DNA from: Alphaproteobacteria bacterium 46_93_T64
Lineage (GTDB): Bacteria; Pseudomonadota; Alphaproteobacteria; Sneathiellales; Sneathiellaceae
Assembly: GCA_002163135.1 (NCBI GenBank)
Contig: MAAN01000009.1
Location: forward strand, 1 to 64,000
Length of the DNA: 64,000 bases
Reading direction: 5' to 3'
The translations under genes were made by a program, and so were the position numbers. Positions 9,332-17,505 of this stretch are shown piece after piece. A model generated the notes under the pieces. That model made no database searches and was not told where the DNA came from. It saw only the letters and a program-made list of their open reading frames with translations. Each line of letters begins with the position of its first letter. The stretch's first letter is position 1.

Positions 9332-10042
9332 CTACTCTTCTGATCCGCCACTGGCGCCACCTTCAGACCCACCTTCGGAACTTCCACCACTGCTACCTGA
9401 GCGATAACTCTTGATAGAAAGCGACGCCCGTTCTCCGTCGTAGGGTCCAATTTTTTTGGGTGAAACCAGATCCTTTGGATTTGCAAGCATCTGAATAAAT
9501 GCAGATGTGGTTGCACATCCCATATGGGGCAAAGGCAGATTCTCATAAGCTGTACCAGAAGGGAGATGCCATCCCTTGGTACATTCTGGGTCAATTGTTG
9601 CTACGTATTTCGTATAAAAAACCCGGAGAGAATCCCTTAAGCCATCATTGGTAACTTTTGGGATAATATTGAAACCTTCATCTTCCAGAAAGCTGCCAAT
9701 AGCACCAAAACGGATTTTGTTTACACCAGCCGCGTCATCAAATGGCGGAAGTTCTAACTGAAGATCTTCCCCATATTTGATTTCCTGTGCTTGAAGAAAG
9801 CCGAGCAAACGGCCCTTCTCCATATCGCTAAAGCCGGTCCGATTAACATCAAAGCGCACAACAAATGTAGGATTTAATTTCTGAACATTTATCTTTTTAC
9901 TCATCTGCGCATTTTGCGGCGTAGCCCGTAACTCCGCTAATCCGGTTTCCGGATCGATTGGTGTGCAAGCAGTAGCAAGAAGCGTCGCCAAAACAGCGGA
10001 AACTCCTGCCAGATTGTATGATTTATGCTTGATACTAGTCAT
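9332..10042 (-). CDS. cpaD: Pilus assembly lipoprotein CpaD
   Basis: A 236-residue predicted outer-membrane lipoprotein, matching CpaD, which accompanies the secretin CpaC in alphaproteobacterial tad loci. The N terminus has a hydrophobic signal ending at LLATAC, the likely lipobox. The body carries the CpaD-like region ending GCATTSAFIQMLANPKDLV, typical of the family C-terminal part. The last 22 residues are a Gly/Ser/Glu-rich tail. I place the start at ATG 10042, preceded by GGAGTG, four bases past the cpaC stop, rather than the longer frame overlapping cpaC. Confidence 0.9.
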   Translation of the reverse strand: MTSIKHKSYNLAGVSAVLATLLATACTPIDPETGLAELRATPQNAQMSKKINVQKLNPTFVVRFDVNRTGFSDMEKGRLLGFLQAQEIKYGEDLQLELPPFDDAAGVNKIRFGAIGSFLEDEGFNIIPKVTNDGLRDSLRVFYTKYVATIDPECTKGWHLPSGTAYENLPLPHMGCATTSAFIQMLANPKDLVSPKKIGPYDGERASLSIKSYRSGSSGGSSEGGSEGGASGGSEE

Positions 10043-10046
10043 GGCA

Positions 10047-11456
10047 TCACTCCATAATAAAGCCGGCGGGGCCAATTAGTTTGACGTTATTTTTCGCAGT
10101 TGCTGGGTCTATATCAATCTTCGGAACAGCTGCATCTTTGGTCGGACGGAAAGATTTGCCGTCTTTATATGTATCCTTGTCATTTGGCGGAACATACCCA
10201 TCGGTTGGCAGCGCGATCCGGGAGTTGACTGGTTCAACGAGATAGGGCGTTACGATGATGACAAGTTCAGTTTCATTTCTTTGGAAAGATGTTGAGCGGA
10301 ACAACGCTCCAATAATTGGTAATTCTCCCAAGAATGGGGTTTTTGAAACGTTGTTATCTGAATCGCTATTCAATAAGCCCGCTAAAACAAAACTTTGGCC
10401 GCTGGCAAGTTCAACCGTAGTGTCTGCGCGGCGTGTCAAGAGCGACTGAATAAAGATATTATTGATATTTATAGCGGAAGCCGAAGAAAGCTGACTAACT
10501 TCAGGTTTCACCCGTAAATTTATACGGTTATTGCCAACAATATTCGGCGTAAACGTTAATGAAACACCAAACTCTTTATAATCAATACTAATGGCGCCAT
10601 CTTCCTGCGGTACAGGAATTGGGAACTCACCGCCAGCTAGGAAACTGGCCGTTTCACCTGAAAGTGCCGTTAAGTTTGGTTCGGCAAGAACCGTAATAAG
10701 GCCTTCGTCTTCAAGTGCGTCAATAATTCCCTGAATAGAGGTCTGCCCATCATTAAATCCAGCGAACAAACTGCTTGTATTACCGTTTCTAGAAATAAGA
10801 TTGCCAGTACCTACAACATCCCGACCAACAAAGGTCCCAAGTGAAAAATTACCTAAGCCGCTGCTCAAGTTTTCCCAATTAACCCCGAGCTGTTTGGTTA
10901 CAGAACGTGCAACTTCCGCAATCTGAACTCGCAAATTAACTTGCTGAGAACCTTCAATAACAATCCGGTTCAAAATATTTTTTTCGGAAGTATACAGAGC
11001 CGCAATACGACGGGCATCTTCTGAAATTCTGGCTGTAGCCGCAAAACCGGTTAGAACAATACCGTCCCGAACAGATTGTGCCTTCAATTCCCCGTTTGGA
11101 GCAATATCCAGCAGTGCTTTCTCAAGTGAACCAACATCATGCCGAATTGAAATGGGCGAATTCAGGAGTACTACGCCCTTGCCATTCAAAGCAAACAAAT
11201 TGGTCTTGCCCGGTTTCTTTGCAAATACATAAATAATTGTTGGTGACTGAACCTGAACATCTGCAAGCTCAGGATTACCAATAAACACCGATGTCGCTGC
11301 CTTGTCCAACTTGATAAGTTTGCCTGTATTCAAAGTGAGTTCAATTGGATCACCAATATCATTGATCACCTTCGCTGCGTCTGTATTAGCTGGCAGTGTT
11401 AAAACACCTAGCCCCAGAAGGAGCGTTAATGTCACCGCAGAAATTATTTTGCGCAA
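10047..11456 (-). CDS. cpaC: Tad pilus outer-membrane secretin CpaC (RcpA)
   Basis: A 469-residue secretin subunit forming the outer-membrane pore for the Flp pilus. A Sec signal peptide (hydrophobic core TLTLLLGLGVLTLP, then Ala-Asn-Thr-Asp-Ala-Ala) is followed by the pilus N-terminal domain (LDKAATSVFIGNPELADVQV), a BON-like segment (DGIVLTGFAATARISEDARR), and the secretin barrel domain (VNLRVQIAEVARS, ITVLAEPNLTALSGETASFL, FLGELPIIGALFRS, ELVIIVTPYLVEPV). Length and order match CpaC. It lies 12 bases after cpaB and 4 bases before cpaD. Confidence 0.95.
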   Translation of the reverse strand: MRKIISAVTLTLLLGLGVLTLPANTDAAKVINDIGDPIELTLNTGKLIKLDKAATSVFIGNPELADVQVQSPTIIYVFAKKPGKTNLFALNGKGVVLLNSPISIRHDVGSLEKALLDIAPNGELKAQSVRDGIVLTGFAATARISEDARRIAALYTSEKNILNRIVIEGSQQVNLRVQIAEVARSVTKQLGVNWENLSSGLGNFSLGTFVGRDVVGTGNLISRNGNTSSLFAGFNDGQTSIQGIIDALEDEGLITVLAEPNLTALSGETASFLAGGEFPIPVPQEDGAISIDYKEFGVSLTFTPNIVGNNRINLRVKPEVSQLSSASAININNIFIQSLLTRRADTTVELASGQSFVLAGLLNSDSDNNVSKTPFLGELPIIGALFRSTSFQRNETELVIIVTPYLVEPVNSRIALPTDGYVPPNDKDTYKDGKSFRPTKDAAVPKIDIDPATAKNNVKLIGPAGFIME

Positions 11457-11468
11457 AATCCTATCCCC

Positions 11469-12359
11469 CTAGTCGAATGATTTTTGCTTCACGTCGCCGG
11501 CGCGAATGACCAAGACTGTGTTAGGCGCTTTACCGCTACGTGCTGGTGCGGATATTAATGAACTAGCTTCGCTATCCATCGTGAACCCGCGTCCACGTTC
11601 TTCTTTAAGAACTGCGCCACCATCGCTCATCTGCTCGATATCTTCTATACGTGCGATACTGCGAAGTGACAAAGACAAGCGGCCAAGTTCACGAGAGACC
11701 GAAATAATTTCAACTTCTTTCGGGCTAACCTCAAGTGTTGCAATACTGCGTACCGATGCCTCTTGTGTTTGATCATCTGTAGACTGATCCATTGCAACAA
11801 CGCGAACATTCGTCAGGATCGTCTCACTCGCATGATGCGGAACTGACGTCTCACTTGCTCCTTGCATAACTTCAAGGGTCAGAATGACATCCACTCGATC
11901 GCCTGGAAAAACAAAACCGGCAATGCCAGCTGTGGCATCTATATTAATGGAGATAGCACGTGTGCCAGGATCAAGAACTGCTGCAAGGAAACCTTGCTGG
12001 CCGGGACGAACCATTCGATTATCGGAAATGGGTTCACCATTTGAAATACCTTGACGAACAACCGTGCCGTAGAACTCATCCGCTGTACGAACATTTTCAA
12101 CGACATACATTTCCGCAAGATCGTCTGTTTCCGGCCACTCTTGCCATTTCAGGTGATTTTCGCGCACTAAAGTGCCAGCGGGTAGATCTCCTGCCGCAAC
12201 CAAAATTTTAGCTGATGGCTTTTTTGGAGCCACAACTACTTCGGATGTTTGCTGCACTGCTGGCGCAGTAGATTGGTTTCCAGCCCAGCTCCGAACGAAC
12301 CAGACAGTTGTGCCCGCAATCATGAGGGCAAAAACAACTAATATCAGTTTACGTGCCAT
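11469..12359 (-). CDS. cpaB: Flp pilus assembly protein CpaB (RcpC)
   Basis: A 296-residue periplasmic protein anchored by an N-terminal helix (LILVVFALMIAGTTVWFV), with a SAF domain (ILVAAGDLPAGTLVRENHL) and the RcpC/CpaB domain (LDPGTRAISINIDATAGIAGFVFPGDRVDVIL). CpaB helps to build or stabilise the secretin. It is the first gene of the leftward cpaB-cpaC-cpaD-cpaE-cpaF-tadB-tadC operon; a TTAA-N7-TTAA sequence lies about 50 bases upstream, a likely CtrA site. Confidence 0.94.
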   Translation of the reverse strand: MARKLILVVFALMIAGTTVWFVRSWAGNQSTAPAVQQTSEVVVAPKKPSAKILVAAGDLPAGTLVRENHLKWQEWPETDDLAEMYVVENVRTADEFYGTVVRQGISNGEPISDNRMVRPGQQGFLAAVLDPGTRAISINIDATAGIAGFVFPGDRVDVILTLEVMQGASETSVPHHASETILTNVRVVAMDQSTDDQTQEASVRSIATLEVSPKEVEIISVSRELGRLSLSLRSIARIEDIEQMSDGGAVLKEERGRGFTMDSEASSLISAPARSGKAPNTVLVIRAGDVKQKSFD

Positions 12360-12408
12360 AACCCTAGTTCCAACATTGACGATGATTCTATTATTAGACC
12401 GGTAGTGC

Positions 12409-12423
12409 TTAATTTCCTGTTAA
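12409..12423. promoter_or_regulatory. Candidate CtrA-binding site upstream of cpaB
   Basis: Perfect TTAA-N7-TTAA (spacer TTTCCTG), the consensus of the alphaproteobacterial cell-cycle regulator CtrA, 50-64 bases upstream of the cpaB start. In Caulobacter CtrA controls the pilus genes. Assignment is by motif and position only. Confidence 0.6.
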
Positions 12424-12432
12424 GTACGCTAA

Positions 12433-12948
12433 TTAACCAAAGAAACCGGTGCTATTTACGTGATGGAAAAATACTGTAATGCTGCCAAAAGCGATTGCGA
12501 CACCATATGGAACAGGCGTTCGCGCCCGAATGGCAGCTTTCGCGCCGCGAATAAGGCCACCGGCCTCTTCTGATTGTTTCGCAGCTTCGCGTGCCAGAAT
12601 AATAATTACCAGCACACCGCCTGCCAGCACAACCGACACCAGAAACGAAGCAATCAATGCCGGACCTGCCCACAAGCTCAGTCCAGTAATCAATTTCACA
12701 TCGCCGCCACCAAAATATCCGCCTGCAAAAAGTAAAAAACCGACAACAAATGTAATGCCCGCGGTTAAAAGTGCGAACAACCAGTCAATCTCGACTGACG
12801 ATGTTAAGACCGCCACCGGGTAGAGTGCGATTATTATCAGGCTTATGTAATTTGGGATGGTGTATTTGCGCAAATCTGTATAGGCCGCATACAATGTACA
12901 GAGAAGTGCAGCAAGAACCGTGACAAGAAAAATAGAAGTTATCCACAT
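12433..12948 (-). CDS. cpaA: Prepilin peptidase CpaA/TadV
   Basis: A 171-residue integral membrane aspartic protease (type IV prepilin peptidase family A24, short form without the methylase domain) that would cleave the Flp and TadE/G leader peptides. The two catalytic aspartates are visible in AAYTDLRKYTIPN and in the signature GGYFGGGDVKLITG. About six hydrophobic segments follow the usual arrangement. It lies between the pilin genes and the cpaB operon on the same strand. The ATG at 12948 was chosen. Confidence 0.95.
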   Translation of the reverse strand: MWITSIFLVTVLAALLCTLYAAYTDLRKYTIPNYISLIIIALYPVAVLTSSVEIDWLFALLTAGITFVVGFLLFAGGYFGGGDVKLITGLSLWAGPALIASFLVSVVLAGGVLVIIILAREAAKQSEEAGGLIRGAKAAIRARTPVPYGVAIAFGSITVFFHHVNSTGFFG

Positions 12949-12990
12949 TGCGTAATCTACCTACTCGACACTTTTAAGCGCTATTTGGTT

Positions 12991-13212
12991 TTATGAGAAT
13001 GTGCAGCTATCTGTACCTGATGCGGTCAAGGAGAAAGTCCCCCCTACTGCGTCGCATAAATCCTTAGAAATGTTAGCGAAACTATCGTTAATGGTATCAC
13101 CAGTAGCCGTAAATGCGATAACACATACAATAGCGACCAGAGCTGCAATCAAACCATACTCAATCGCTGTGGCACCCGCATCATCGTATATGAAATTAAT
13201 TAATATAGACAA
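12991..13212 (-). CDS. flp: Flp/Fap-type pilin, divergent fourth copy
   Basis: A 73-residue Flp-family major pilin precursor. After a short leader (MSILINFIYDDAG) comes the processing region ATAIEYGLIAALVA with the conserved Glu-Tyr, then a hydrophobic helix and a polar C-terminal part with two cysteines (LCDAVGG ... DSCTFS) that could form a disulphide loop. It shares the architecture of the three upstream pilins but differs at many positions. Start appears to be TTG at 13212, preceded by GGGAG. It is 73 bases downstream of the nearest pilin and 42 bases before cpaA. Confidence 0.9.
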   Translation of the reverse strand: MSILINFIYDDAGATAIEYGLIAALVAIVCVIAFTATGDTINDSFANISKDLCDAVGGTFSLTASGTDSCTFS

Positions 13213-13252
13213 AACATGCTCCCACCAAAATTGTTAAACCGTTAAACGGAAA

Positions 13253-13276
13253 GGGGCTGCGTAAGCGCAGCCCTTT
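13253..13276 (-). terminator. Hairpin between pilin genes
   Basis: Perfect 8-bp stem GGGCTGCG / CGCAGCCC with a 4-base loop, immediately downstream of the first pilin copy. The following leftward sequence is only modestly T-rich, so it may be a leaky terminator or an RNA-stabilising end that lets the abundant pilin message outnumber cpaA. Confidence 0.6.
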
Positions 13277-13285
13277 ACCATTACA

Positions 13286-13510
13286 TTAAGAGAATGTGCA
13301 AGAGTTTGTACCTGTTGCTGTCAAGCTGTAAGTACCGCCAGCGCTTTCACACAAAGTTGTTGCAACTTCGTTGAATGAGTCGGCGATCGTATCACCAAGG
13401 GCCGTAAATGCGACGACACAAACAAGTGCTATCAAGGCTGCAATCAGGCCATACTCAATCGCTGTGGCACCGGACTCGTCTTTTGCAAAAGCGCGGAACA
13501 TCTTAATCAT
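13286..13510 (-). CDS. flp: Flp pilin (identical-protein copy A)
   Basis: A 74-residue Flp pilin precursor. The leader MIKMFRAFAKDESG precedes the prepilin peptidase site and the ATAIEYG motif, followed by a hydrophobic helix (LIAALIALVCVVAFTALG) and a polar tail with two Cys. The encoded protein is identical to those of the next two copies, while the DNA differs at several synonymous positions. A GGAG ribosome site precedes the ATG, and a hairpin lies further upstream in the leader. Confidence 0.95.
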   Translation of the reverse strand: MIKMFRAFAKDESGATAIEYGLIAALIALVCVVAFTALGDTIADSFNEVATTLCESAGGTYSLTATGTNSCTFS

Positions 13511-13530
13511 TGTAAATCTCCTAATAATGG

Positions 13531-13551
13531 CACAGGAAATTTTATCCTGTG
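13531..13551 (-). promoter_or_regulatory. Leader hairpin upstream of pilin copy A
   Basis: Inverted repeat CACAGGA / TCCTGTG with a 7-base A/T loop, about 20 bases upstream of the pilin start and just before the ribosome site. The same perfect hairpin is found before copy C and a weaker version before copy B (13919-13939). It may influence mRNA stability or translation. Confidence 0.5.
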
Positions 13552-13673
13552 TAATTTGTTATTTAATCCGAGAGCTAACCTCTCAATTCGCGAACTTCTT
13601 AAACGCCGACTTAATAAGTCTTATCGAAGCTCTTAACTGTGAGGCGTTGCTCAAGTAACCCGTTGCCATTACA

Positions 13674-13898
13674 TTAAGAGAATGTGCAAGAGTTTGTACC
13701 TGTTGCAGTCAAGCTGTAAGTACCGCCAGCGCTTTCACACAAAGTTGTTGCAACTTCGTTGAATGAGTCAGCTATGGTATCACCAAGAGCCGTAAATGCG
13801 ACGACACAAACAAGTGCGATCAAGGCTGCAATCAGGCCATATTCAATCGCTGTGGCACCGGACTCGTCTTTTGCGAAAGCGCGAAACATTTTAATCAT
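13674..13898 (-). CDS. flp: Flp pilin (identical-protein copy B)
   Basis: Second of three tandem genes encoding the same 74-residue Flp pilin precursor (see copy A for motifs). Differences from copy A are synonymous only, for example in the codons around ADSFNE and the leader. The spacing between stop codons of successive copies is about 388-390 bases, with the intergenic DNA also conserved. Confidence 0.95.
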   Translation of the reverse strand: MIKMFRAFAKDESGATAIEYGLIAALIALVCVVAFTALGDTIADSFNEVATTLCESAGGTYSLTATGTNSCTFS

Positions 13899-14063
13899 TG
13901 TAATCTCCTAAATAATGGCACAAGAATTTTTATTCTGTGTAATTTGTTATCTAATCCGAGAGCGAACTTCTCAATTCGTGAACTTCTTAAACGCCGACTT
14001 AATAAGTCTTACTGAAGCCCTTAACTGTAAAGCGTTGCGCTAGCGCAGCTCTTTTTTATTATA

Positions 14064-14288
14064 TTAGCTGAATGTGCAAGAGTTTGTACCTGTCGCTGTC
14101 AAGCTGTAAGTGCCGCCAGCGCTTTCACACAAAGTCGTTGCAACTTCGTTGAATGAGTCGGCAATTGTATCACCGAGGGCAGTAAATGCGACAACACAAA
14201 CAAGTGCGATCAAAGCTGCAATCAGGCCATACTCAATCGCTGTGGCACCAGATTCGTCTTTTGCAAAAGCGCGGAACATCTTAATCAT
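14064..14288 (-). CDS. flp: Flp pilin (identical-protein copy C, promoter-proximal)
   Basis: Third and upstream-most of the tandem identical pilins, 74 residues from the ATG at 14288, which has GGAG upstream; an ATG eight codons earlier in frame lies before the ribosome site and is not used. It faces the AT-rich region containing a candidate CtrA site at 14479 and is therefore probably the first gene of the pilin transcript. Confidence 0.95.
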   Translation of the reverse strand: MIKMFRAFAKDESGATAIEYGLIAALIALVCVVAFTALGDTIADSFNEVATTLCESAGGTYSLTATGTNSCTFS

Positions 14289-14309
14289 TGTAAATCTCCT
14301 AAATAATGG

Positions 14310-14330
14310 CACAGGAATTTTTATCCTGTG
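14310..14330 (-). promoter_or_regulatory. Leader hairpin upstream of pilin copy C
   Basis: Inverted repeat CACAGGA / TCCTGTG, the same perfect 7-bp hairpin as upstream of copy A, at the same distance from the ribosome site. Confidence 0.5.
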
Positions 14331-14793
14331 TAATTTGCAATCTAATCCGAGAGCTAACCTCTCAATTCGAAAACTTCTTAAACGCCGACTTAATAAGTCT
14401 TATCGAAGTTCTTAACTGTGAAGCGTTGCTCAAGTGATCCGTTGCCTTGCTTCTGGAAATCAATTTGCCCCAAAATCATTAATCAATAGTTAAACCATGT
14501 AATATTTCTGAATAAAAATAATTTTTTATTATATAAAATTTTATGTAATTTGTTTTTAATAGTAAAAGGTAAATATTTATGTATTTTATATTCAATATTT
14601 ACTTATTCTATTCTTTGCAGAACCGTAAACGAACAACACATACTACGAACATATTCTATTATATACATTGATTTATACATCATCTTTTAAATACAATTTG
14701 TTAGAAATTGATTTTTCTTTTTTATCTAACCTTAAGATTCACTCGCATATATATAAATGAATACATACTCTTCCTATTAATCGAGATAGTCAT
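14331..14793. other. Intergenic region, strongly AT-rich, between pilin array and VWA gene
   Basis: A stretch of about 460 bases without a supported gene. The right part (about 14510-14765) is dominated by A and T runs far above the surrounding composition. It must hold the divergent promoters for the leftward pilin array and the rightward VWA gene, and contains one TTAA-N7-TTAA sequence. Composition of this kind often marks nucleoid-protein binding or recently acquired DNA; neither can be decided here. Confidence 0.7.
14479..14493. promoter_or_regulatory. Candidate CtrA-binding site upstream of the flp array
   Basis: Perfect TTAA-N7-TTAA (spacer TCAATAG) about 190 bases upstream of the promoter-proximal pilin start and about 300 bases upstream of the VWA gene. 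It is one of three such sites at tad promoters in this window. Confidence 0.55.
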
Positions 14794-16455
14794 ATGCAAA
14801 CCTCTTCTTTACACGTTTCCTTAAAGAGATCGCTAAAACGCTTGGCTCGAGACACTCGGGGTGTAACTGCAGTTCTATTAGCACTGCTGGCAATTCCCAT
14901 TTTTGGCGCAATCGGGCTATCCATTGATCTTGGCAGGGCTTACGTCCTGAAATCCAAACTAGCGACAGCACTGGATTCCGCAGGCCTTGCGGCTGGCCGA
15001 GTAATTTTTGCGGAAGATGCAGTTGTTTTGGCTGATGCCCAGAAATACTTCGACGCCAACTTCACCAGTGGGTATATGGACGCCAGTGTTAGCGCACTAG
15101 AAATCACTTGGGATGAGGGAAAAGAGAATATTGAACTAAATGTTCATGCAACATTCAATACGACATTCATAAGTGTTGTCGGGTTTAAGGACATGGCGGT
15201 TGGTGCCCGGACAGTTATTAACCGAGTAAATCGCGGCCTGGAACTTATCATGGTGTTGGATAATACCGGTTCAATGGCGCGGGATTCGGATTCAAACAGT
15301 TACGGCGGGGCGCTTGCAAACCAACGTATGGGATCTTTACGTGATGCGGCGACAGACCTTGTGGATATTCTTTATGGCGCAAACGAAACACAGAAAAACC
15401 TCTGGATTGGAATAGTGCCATATGTAACGCAAGTTAACGTGGGCTTTGCAAACATCGGATTTCTTGATCGAAACGAACAAATCAATATCGTAACCCCTAG
15501 CGGCGGGAGCCTGAGTGAATTTGTTGCAGACACATCACAGTTTAACGCTTTGGGCTGGGATGTTGATTCAGATGGCTCCAACGATACCAGTTATGGCTGG
15601 AAAGGCTGTGTTGAAATGCGGGATAACCTGGATGGCGGCACAATTGATACTACTGACAGTCCGCCGACTGAAGACTTCATGCCGTATCTCTATCATGATG
15701 GCCATAGAAATTTTTCATCCTCACGAGACAAAGATAACGACTGGAACGATTCCAGCCCGCGTACGGTTGAGGAAATCCCAGCAGCGAGCGTAGCCACTTG
15801 GAACAGTTTTTATGGTTCGGTAGGAACCGGACCTAATGCAGGATGCCCAACCGCAATTCTTCCGCTGACAGCTGAAAAATCGACTATTCAAGCATCCATA
15901 GACGCTATGCGCCCATGGTATAGCGGCGGGACAATGGGTAATATTGGGATGGTTTGGGGTTGGCGTACGCTTTCGCCAAGATGGCGGGGATTATGGGCCG
16001 GGTCGGATCCGACTCTTCCGAAAGACTATAACGAGCCACTCATTGATAAAGCTGTTATTATGATGACAGATGGTGAAAACACAATTTTCAGCCACGGCGG
16101 GACGAACTATTTCGATTACAACTCATATTCCAGGCATGCGAAAAACACTTGGGGCCGACATGTGAGCAGTCCAGGTGCAACTGATACTTGGACAAACCCC
16201 GACGGGCGCTTGCGCTATAACTCCAGCAGCTACTATCGCAATAAAGTTGATGCCAAGTTTTCGCAAGTGTGTGAGTCTATGAAGGCTGAAGGTATTATCA
16301 TCTACACGATCAAATTCAAGTCAGGTAATGAAAGCCTTTACCGTAATTGCGCCACATCCTCGGCTCACTTCTTTAACTCACCGACCACCGCGTCGCTGAA
16401 GGAAGCCTTTAGAACAATTGGACAAGAGTTGAGTAATCTTCGCGTTAAAGAATAA
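14794..16455 (+). CDS. TadG-like protein with N-terminal Tad helix and von Willebrand factor A domain
   Basis: A 553-residue envelope protein. Residues about 20-60 are a TadE/G-like pilin-type segment (DTRGVTAVLLALLAIPIFGA), probably processed or retained as a membrane anchor. A VWA domain follows, with the metal-ion site DNTGS at 156-160 (DxTxS form), and VIMMTDGEN later in the fold. Between them a DVDSDGSND segment (256-264) matches calcium-binding DxDxDG loops. Known TadG proteins are Tad-system components of the envelope. It is transcribed opposite to the rest of the pilus genes. The C terminus has paired Cys (QVCESM ... YRNCATSS). Confidence 0.88.
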   Translation: MQTSSLHVSLKRSLKRLARDTRGVTAVLLALLAIPIFGAIGLSIDLGRAYVLKSKLATALDSAGLAAGRVIFAEDAVVLADAQKYFDANFTSGYMDASVSALEITWDEGKENIELNVHATFNTTFISVVGFKDMAVGARTVINRVNRGLELIMVLDNTGSMARDSDSNSYGGALANQRMGSLRDAATDLVDILYGANETQKNLWIGIVPYVTQVNVGFANIGFLDRNEQINIVTPSGGSLSEFVADTSQFNALGWDVDSDGSNDTSYGWKGCVEMRDNLDGGTIDTTDSPPTEDFMPYLYHDGHRNFSSSRDKDNDWNDSSPRTVEEIPAASVATWNSFYGSVGTGPNAGCPTAILPLTAEKSTIQASIDAMRPWYSGGTMGNIGMVWGWRTLSPRWRGLWAGSDPTLPKDYNEPLIDKAVIMMTDGENTIFSHGGTNYFDYNSYSRHAKNTWGRHVSSPGATDTWTNPDGRLRYNSSSYYRNKVDAKFSQVCESMKAEGIIIYTIKFKSGNESLYRNCATSSAHFFNSPTTASLKEAFRTIGQELSNLRVKE

Positions 16456-16478
16456 GAAAACTAATACCCAATCCAAAA

Positions 16479-16511
16479 AGGCGCTCTGTATTATCAGGGC
16501 GCCTTTTTTTA
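16479..16511 (+). terminator. Rho-independent terminator of the VWA gene
   Basis: Stem AGGCGC / GCGCCT with an inner CTG / CAG extension and TATTAT loop, followed by eight T residues. Confidence 0.9.
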
Positions 16512-16822
16512 TTTGCTTCACCAAGTGAACTACTCGAAATGAAAATTGTTCCCTCCTACCCACTTCTAGAGATTACGTATAGCCGATATTTCTTATCCTC
16601 TTGGACAGTCTAGCGCTGCTTGCGATCATTTCCGGAAAATTAATACGGCCATCCAGCATATTATGGCTCCAAAGAATATTGAAAATGAACAAGCGGTTAC
16701 TCGTTGGTTCCAACAAGATCTGAAGAAACTCGAATTCACGGAAGGATTAAACTGGAATATGGAAAGCTCTTAAGGTGGGAAAACGCAACAAAGGGAAAGC
16801 CGAATTTTTCAAATTAGCTCAT
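16512..16822. other. Intergenic region with a possible short or decayed reading frame
   Basis: About 310 bases with no convincing gene. On the + strand a frame is open from about 16570 to a TAA at 16771-16773; within it an ATG at 16663 would give only 36 residues (ending LNWNMESS) and lacks a ribosome site. The upstream open stretch contains ISYPLGQSSAACDHFRK, which faintly resembles an AraC-type helix-turn-helix, so this may be a gene remnant. Confidence is low. Confidence 0.3.
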
Positions 16823-16848
16823 AAAAAAGCCCCGCTAATTGCGGGGCT
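16823..16848 (-). terminator. Rho-independent terminator of the tadE-like operon
   Basis: Perfect 8-bp stem AGCCCCGC / GCGGGGCT with a 5-base loop, followed in the leftward direction by six T residues, 20 bases beyond the stop of the TadE-like gene. Confidence 0.92.
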
Positions 16849-16868
16849 CTGGATACAGTTCCTAGGAA

Positions 16869-17495
16869 CTAGTCGAATGTCGTTTGCTCTGAAAGACGAG
16901 GCCTAAAAAAAGACTGCCGATACATAACAGAGGAACCAAGAAAACTGGTCGCCAGGAAATCTCCGCCTGCTCCGGCAAAATAAGGGGCATAACTATAGAA
17001 AACCTCGGTTACTATGACCCCTTCTCCATCAGCGAGCGTCTGACCTGCTCCGTCCGTAAATACGGGTGGCAATGTTGCTTCACCGCCATCACTTCCGATT
17101 TTGCTAACCTCGCTGCCAACTGAACCCCTGCTACGTTGGCCGATAATTAATGGCTCTTGACCATCTCGCCCCACGACAGAAGACACAACCACCATGCCAG
17201 AGCCGCTAAAGTCAAAAGGTTTCGCTAAATGGTCTGTGGAGTTAAATAAATTGTCAACCTCAGCTGCGCTCAAAGCCTCAGCTCGAGCGACGAGGTCTCC
17301 AAGTGTTGCAGAAATACGGTCAATCTTCTGCGTCAGTAAAGCATACCTACCGACTTCGAAACTCCCCAGCATCAATACCATCATCATGGGTAAAAGCATC
17401 GCGAATTCAAGCATCGCTAAACCGGATTTTTCCCTGATAAATCGCGAGAATAATCCTGCCCTTTTTAACTTTTCAATAATTCTCAATCGTTTCAT
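16869..17495 (-). CDS. TadE-like pseudopilin (second gene of pair)
   Basis: A 208-residue TadE-family protein. A basic N terminus is followed by SGLAMLEFAMLLPMMMVLML, the type IV pilin-like segment with the conserved Glu, then a periplasmic domain ending in a conserved-type aromatic stretch (FYSYAPYF). TadE-like minor pilins are processed by the prepilin peptidase and are needed for Flp pilus assembly or stability. The ATG at 17495 follows AGGGAG and lies 10 bases beyond the previous gene; a longer frame starting at 17540 overlaps that gene and is less likely. Confidence 0.87.
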   Translation of the reverse strand: MKRLRIIEKLKRAGLFSRFIREKSGLAMLEFAMLLPMMMVLMLGSFEVGRYALLTQKIDRISATLGDLVARAEALSAAEVDNLFNSTDHLAKPFDFSGSGMVVVSSVVGRDGQEPLIIGQRSRGSVGSEVSKIGSDGGEATLPPVFTDGAGQTLADGEGVIVTEVFYSYAPYFAGAGGDFLATSFLGSSVMYRQSFFRPRLSEQTTFD

Positions 17496-17505
17496 TGCGG
17501 GCTCC

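Larger units (their letters stand above)
13286..14445 (-). repeat. Three tandem ~390-bp flp units
   Basis: Three direct repeats of about 388-390 bases (13286-13673, 13674-14063, 14064-14445), each a pilin gene plus an upstream leader. The leaders keep the hairpin near the ribosome site, a GAGAG ... CTCTC inverted repeat (imperfect in the middle copy), and an invariant block AACGCCGACTTAATAAGTCT. The units are near-identical in amino acid sequence but not in DNA, so the duplication is not brand new. Confidence 0.92.

Noticed and set aside
12939-12947. Perfect DnaA-box sequence TTATCCACA
   Set aside because: It is a single copy within the first codons of cpaA; no cluster of boxes or replication genes is nearby.
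13919-13939. Compensatory base changes in the pilin copy B leader hairpin
   Set aside because: On checking, the changes weaken the stem (a wobble plus a mismatch), so they are not compensatory.
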